A stretch of DNA of 64,000 nucleotides, taken from NCBI GenBank assembly GCA_950295325.1, contig OX485803.1, forward strand, positions 50,791,554 to 50,855,553, read 5' to 3'. Source of the stretch: Polytrichum commune (Eukaryota; Streptophyta; Polytrichopsida; Polytrichales; Polytrichaceae). The notes under the pieces were generated by a model that made no database searches, was not told where the DNA came from, and saw only the letters and a program-made list of their open reading frames with translations. The position numbers and the translations under genes were made by a program. Of this stretch, positions 59,103 through 64,000 are shown piece after piece. Positions within the stretch are counted from its first letter, which is position 1; every line of letters begins with the position of its first letter.

Positions 59103-62100
59103 ATGGTGTCCAAGAAGCAAAAACGCAAGAAAAAACCCACCGTGGATGGTGAATTACCGCAACAACAACATGCCGACGAGGGAGCAACGACGGGAGCTGG
59201 AGATCCTGTGGGCGTGGTGAAGAAGGAATTGAAGAAGAAGAAGAAGCGGAATCGACGTCGACAAGGTGCTCGGGCAGCCGCGGAAGGAAATGCGCAACGG
59301 GAAGAGTCCCCTGAGGAGGAGGTTGCGGTTGTTCGTGCCCCACCGAAGGCTTCCAAGTCGATGAGCTTCATGGACAAGGTATGGACATTGAGTCTGTTTC
59401 TCTGAAATCCCAGCTGATAGTGAATTTGTAGGGTTTTCCACGTGCTCTGTTTCTTGATTTTGCAAACTTAGGCGACCTTGATCGAAATGTTCGAGTTGGC
59501 TACTTTTTTTCTGTGGCTGTTGGGAGAATATGTTTAGGTTATGGTGTGCACGTTCCTTTTCGCGGCGGCTTCAATTTCAACACCACTTGAGAAATTGATT
59601 GACTCCTTGTCCTTTTACCAGGGTTTAAGGGCTGAGCTAGACGAGAGAATTAGGTTGTAAATGCATTTTTGTATGGGCATTGAGTCTGTGTCTTGGAAAT
59701 CTCAGGTGACGATTGGGTTTTCCATGTCCTCTGTTTCTTCTTTTTGCCCTACGTGCATACGATCGAAGTAGTTTATTGGCTACTTTTTCTGTGGCTGTTG
59801 GGAGAGTATGTTTGGGTTTTGATCTCCATGGACAAGGTATGGGCATTGAGTCTGTTTCTCTGACATTGCAGGTGATGATGAATCTGTAGGGTTTTCCGTG
59901 TGCTCTGTTTCTTGATATTGGCCTGTGAGTGAAATGAAATTGATTTTAATGTCTGGGAAGCCAAAAGGCTTGTGGGACTACTTAAATGGGCCATGGGTTT
60001 AACACTTTGAGGTTTTGTTGCAGATGCGGGCACAGCTCAGTGGTGGTCAATTCCGGATGCTCAATGAGACTCTGTATACGTGCAGGTAATTATCATAAAG
60101 CGAGGCAGGTTATTAAAGCTATTTAGTTTGTATATAAAAGTGAATTTTACTTGCATGGCATTTGAAAATCAGGATCCTCTTGGTTCCGCAGAGGGGAGGA
60201 TGCGTTTAAACTGTTCCAAAAAGACGAGGGGGCATTTGATCTGGTGAGCTGACTGTTCACTGCACATTCATCTGTGGTTAATATATACAGGATCGTACAC
60301 CTGATTGTTCCTGCCATATGTACATGTGTTCTGGCAGATGTAGGTCAATCTTTAGGCCTGAGTGATTTGTTAATTTGTTTAGGAATTTCTTATTCTTTTG
60401 CTGCACCTACTGTATAGGGCTGAAGTAACACCTTGCCAGGCTAAGATGTTCTTGTATGACAACACAAATGTTCAGTTTAGAGCTGCATATATGCAATCAT
60501 TTGTATTCTGAGATTTTTTTCCAATACTGGTGCTTTTCCTGATGCAGGGTGTGTGCATATAACTTTCACTGATGAGGCAATATTATGTGGTGGATTTGGC
60601 ACACAGTATCATGCAGGATATCAAGAGCAGATGTCTCACTGGCCAAAGCTGCCAGTGCAGGTGGTCATGGATTGGCTCAAGTCTCATAGTCCAAATCTGG
60701 TGGTGGCTGACTTTGGGTGTGGTAATGTTCTTTACTTGCCCATCATTTCTACTTCCAAGTTTTACAGGTACCAGGTTTGGTGGGAATATTGTTCACTGAA
60801 GCAACTCTTTAAACTGAAGAGTTGTCACTTCCACATCTCTCTCACTTTTGCAACTTCAATGTTAAGGGTGCTGCAGTGATGTGGTCACGTAACCAGAAAC
60901 CATGTAAACTACCTAAGAGAATTTTCTTCTAAATATTAATTTTTGGTTGAGGATGGATAGTGAATTTATTTGTGCCTGACAAAGGTTCTGATGCCTTTTC
61001 TCTTCATAATCATTATGATAGTTGTGTGAGCTGTGGAGAACATTCTGTTTACATTTGTGATCCTGAAAAGTGTGGACTCTGCAAATTGTATATTCAACCT
61101 AATTATTGAAATGGTCTGCCAACAGGGGATGCACGACTTGCAAAGGGTGTAAAAAACAAAGTCTATTCACTAGACCTTGTGGCATGTGACGACTCTGTAA
61201 TTGCTTGTAACATGGCAAAAGTGAGTTCTCACTTCCTCAAATCCTTGTGATCTACTTTCCAAGCCTGCATGCAGATGAGATACTAAGTAAAGAATAGTAC
61301 TTGTTTTGCAGACACCACTCGAGACAGAATCTGTCGATGTAGCTGTTTTTTGTTTATCACTGATGGGAGTAGACTATCCCAGCTTTTTAAAGGAAGCGCA
61401 CCGGGTGTTAAAATTGAGGTATTATTTCCATATTTTGTTTTTTCTTGGATGTGATTGAACAATGATATATTGTTGTAGAACATGAATACTGGATAATTGC
61501 ATGACAAAGTCATGGTGATTGCATTATGACTGCGGGGAATTATTGAGAGGTCATCAAGTTAGATGCAAAAAGTGGCCTTTTAGACTGGAAGAATCTAGGG
61601 AATGGTTTTCATCGGAAGTGGTTTCTAACATTGCCAGGGTTGTTTCGTGCAACTTGAACAGGGGTTTGCTATTGATAGCTGAGGTTAAGAGTCGGTTTGA
61701 TCCAGCAAATGGTGGGGCAGACCCTGATCAATTTGTGAAAGCCCTTAAGGCTCTCGGGTTTCAGCTCGTTTCCCAGGTTTGAACCTCCTAATTTCACAAG
61801 TTTTTTTTATCGTATCTGTTTCTCTAGCCTTGTTGGGTGATGTCCGTTTGTGGAGCTCCTCTTTGTGCAAGATTTGTAAATTTACACCCGTGTATCAAAC
61901 AGCACAAATTAACGAATCTTGATATTTTGTTATTGAGCTATGAGATGATTTTTGATAGATATAGTGCTGAATCTCACTACATTCCTAGAGTCCCCCATGT
62001 GCTTGAGCCTTAAGATCAACATTACTTTGTAACAAGATAATATTGTTCAAATCTGAGAAAAAGATATAGGGGGAAAGAAGAGAGGAGTGTTGAATTTATG

Positions 62101-62458
62101 CAGTCAGCTCTCGTCCTAACTCATTTTGAATTGTGGGCAGGATTCTAAGAACAAAATGTTCATCATGTTTATTTTCAAAAAACAGGTAGGATGAGCTGTG
62201 CACTTGGGAATTATATACACCCTTGTTATGAATTCTACTTGGGTACCAGATTCATATTAGGAAAGCTTCTTTTGTTTTGTAAGCAATGCTAGTAATTTCT
62301 GAAAGATAGAGATTATTCTTGCACTGTGTCTCACACTTCTGGTTATGGAGTTATGTTATCTGACCTTTTGCTTTTGATAATTTGTACAGGGAGAAAAAAC
62401 TGGAAAGACAGCTATTGACTGGCCAGATTTGAAGCCCTGTGTGTACAAAAAGCGGTGA
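59103..62458 (+). CDS. RRP8: RRP8-type 25S rRNA adenine-N1 methyltransferase, nine exons, complete
   Basis: RRP8 proteins are nucleolar SAM-dependent enzymes that methylate large-subunit rRNA (m1A645 in yeast) and aid pre-rRNA processing. Exons: 59103-59378, 60024-60085, 60192-60243, 60607-60721, 61126-61220, 61312-61418, 61662-61776, 62141-62185, 62390-62458. All are GT-AG and in phase, giving 311 residues. The N-terminus is Lys/Arg-rich (nucleolar-type). [11 protein letters not shown] opens the conserved part, followed by [16 protein letters not shown]-binding motif I is VADFGCGDARLA, split across exons 4 and 5. Then come [30 protein letters not shown], and [11 protein letters not shown]. 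The ATG at 59103 is used because the frame above it begins only with TTG. Confidence 0.95.
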
Positions 62459-63158
62459 TTTTGTGCCTAGTGTTCTCTATGTATTTATTAGCGTGATGCA
62501 CAATGTTCATTGTGGCTGAGCAATCATGCAGTAGGTATGGTTAGGGGGCTTTCAGCACTGTGTCATTGTAGCAGAGACATGTGGGGTTTGTGACTCAGGT
62601 AGCCTTTCAAACTAATCACATCAATTTTGTAGTGTACCCTTGGACTGAACAGGACTCTGTTAGCAGTGGAGTTTAAAGCTTGACCTGTCTGTATGCTCAC
62701 AGGAAAGCCTGTCGTGAGCTTAGAATACAAATGGCTATATTGCTAATTGATGTCACAATGGCAACTGGCCATCATTCTTTATAGAAATTGAAGAATGCAA
62801 AATTGGATGCTGTTTTTTCTATTTCATGTGATATTGGGAATGAGGCATTTGATTCAGTTTGTAATCTATTAGTGGTTTGAACTTGAGACAGCTGGCATGC
62901 TGAAACTGACAGGATTCACGATGTGAGCTGGCAAATCTCAAATAGTCCTATCTCTGAGAGCAAAGTTACCCCGAATTAGTAAAGGTTGAAACAATCAGCA
63001 ATGTATACCTTCCTTCAGACAAAAGTAACATGTCATTATTCACAGGTGATGATCAATAGCATTAGCATTGCAGGGTGATGACGGACAATGGACATGTAGA
63101 AATCAGGTTATGTGCTGCTCTTTGTTAGGCACAGAAAGTATGTGAGGACATTGCAGAT
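62459..63158. other. Tail-to-tail intergenic region
   Basis: A gap between the RRP8 and NFS1 stops; it should contain both 3' untranslated regions. Nothing else is seen. Confidence 0.5.
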
Positions 63159-64000
63159 TTACTCATGCTGGGTCCACTTGATGGTTTTCAAGTCAATCCC
63201 CTCCTGCACCATCTCCCACAAGGGGCTCATCTTGCGCAGCTTCGTAACTTGGTCGACAGTGAGGGCAATAGCCCTGTTGATCTCCTCAGCAGTGGTGAAC
63301 CTACCGACTCCAAACCGGATGGATGTGTGGGCCATGTCCTCATCAACTCCGAGGGCTCGCAGAACATAGGACGGCTCCAGACTTGCACTTGTACAGGCGC
63401 TCCCGCTTGAGACGGCCACTTCTTTCAACCCCATCAACAAGCTCTCACCTTCCACATAGGCAAAGGAGATGTTGAGGTTTCCTGCATACCGGTTCTCAGT
63501 GCTTCCATTCACGACAATGCCATCCAGCTTGGATGCGAGGCCTTTGTGTAGCCGTTTGGTGAGCTCCTGGACGTGCTTTGCATCGTACTGCAATTCTTGC
63601 ATGGCAATTGCACAGGCTGCACCCATGCCCACCACAAGTGGAGTGGGGACTGTGCCACTCCTGATTCCCCTTTCCTGGCCTCCTCCATTCATTTGAGGCT
63701 CCACCCTAACGCGGGGCCTGCGACGCATATAGAGTGCACCGATTCCTTTTGGCCCATAAATTTTGTGTCCGCTCAGGGACATCAAATCAACTTTCAGGTC
63801 GTCCACCTGAAGTGGGATTTTCCCAGCTGCTTGAGCTGCGTCAGTGTGTAGAAATACCTTTTTGCTGCGACATATTTCACCAAGTTCTGAAATGGGTTGG
63901 ATCACACTGATCTCGTTGTTCACCGTCATTATGGAAACAAGCCCAGTGTCTGGCCGAAATGCCGCTTTGAACTGATCCATGTCAATGAGACCATCTTTTT
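63159..64000 (-). CDS. NFS1: Mitochondrial cysteine desulfurase NFS1, C-terminal part (runs off the window)
   Basis: NFS1 is a PLP enzyme that removes sulfur from cysteine to supply the mitochondrial ISCU scaffold for Fe-S cluster assembly. The visible ~280 codons form one uninterrupted exon. [10 protein letters not shown] is followed by [10 protein letters not shown], whose Lys forms the PLP Schiff base. [10 protein letters not shown] comes next, then the mobile catalytic-cysteine loop [21 protein letters not shown]-type (Cys in SACTS), and a C-terminal [18 protein letters not shown] tail characteristic of eukaryotic NFS1. The coding sequence continues beyond base 64000; the N-terminal ~170-180 residues and targeting peptide are missing. 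No break is seen. Plastid NFS2/SufS is excluded by the C-terminal tail. Confidence 0.97.
   Translation of the reverse strand, partial: KDGLIDMDQFKAAFRPDTGLVSIMTVNNEISVIQPISELGEICRSKKVFLHTDAAQAAGKIPLQVDDLKVDLMSLSGHKIYGPKGIGALYMRRRPRVRVEPQMNGGGQERGIRSGTVPTPLVVGMGAACAIAMQELQYDAKHVQELTKRLHKGLASKLDGIVVNGSTENRYAGNLNISFAYVEGESLLMGLKEVAVSSGSACTSASLEPSYVLRALGVDEDMAHTSIRFGVGRFTTAEEINRAIALTVDQVTKLRKMSPLWEMVQEGIDLKTIKWTQHE

Noticed and set aside
59154-59465. Minus-strand frames over RRP8 exon 1 (103 and 141 codons)
   Set aside because: They result from the Lys/Arg-rich coding composition of the RRP8 N-terminus; no domain is seen.

Overview
This window reads as nuclear DNA of a land plant. It holds intron-rich genes with GT-AG junctions, a plant-specific B3-domain gene, plant-type homologues of housekeeping proteins, Ty3/gypsy relics and many small inverted-repeat DNA transposons. 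Several proteins are clear homologues of Arabidopsis proteins but are fairly diverged, so a seed-free lineage (bryophyte, lycophyte or fern) is possible. That last point is inference; the sequence alone does not name the species.

Layout. 1-9.7 kb: AT-rich, no gene I can support. 9.7-19.0 kb (minus): a complete multi-exon gene for a TFIIIC90/GTF3C4-like WD40 protein with a C-terminal zinc-binding tail. 19-23.7 kb: clustered copies of a MITE-like family and a broken Ty3/gypsy RNase H fragment. 23.7-28.8 kb (plus): a complete eight-exon argininosuccinate lyase gene with a plastid-targeting-like N-terminus and a local tandem duplication in intron 1. 29.5-30.4 kb: a three-unit tandem repeat. 30.4-31.5 kb (minus): a two-exon BTB/POZ gene, followed upstream by a decayed duplicate of its 5' region and a second tandem array up to 33.1 kb.

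33-47 kb is a transposon-rich gene desert. It holds a 716-bp long-inverted-repeat element, a near-perfect 70-bp-arm hairpin, a 963-bp TIR element, two copies of a foldback MITE, and two copies of a ~0.75-kb TIR element. One of the latter carries a nested pogo-like transposon, and the other preserves the matching empty site. A degenerate tandem array follows at 44.6-45.6 kb.

47.2-49.0 kb (plus): a gene with two B3 DNA-binding domains, preceded by degenerate repeats that include a look-alike of its splice-acceptor/exon start. 50.0-55.5 kb (minus): a CUE-domain protein of the ASCC2 / AT1G27752 type. 55.8-58.1 kb: the same MITE family as at 19 kb and a frameshifted Ty3/gypsy reverse-transcriptase relic. 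59.1-62.5 kb (plus): a complete RRP8-type rRNA methyltransferase gene. 63.2-64.0 kb (minus, runs off the end): the C-terminal part of the mitochondrial cysteine desulfurase NFS1.

The identified genes are unrelated housekeeping functions (Pol III transcription, arginine synthesis, ribosome biogenesis, ribosome-associated quality control, Fe-S assembly) plus two accessory regulators. They do not form a pathway cluster. The most unusual content is the transposon archaeology between 35.7 and 44.4 kb and the duplication-rich flanks of the BTB and B3 genes. I saw no novel multi-gene system.
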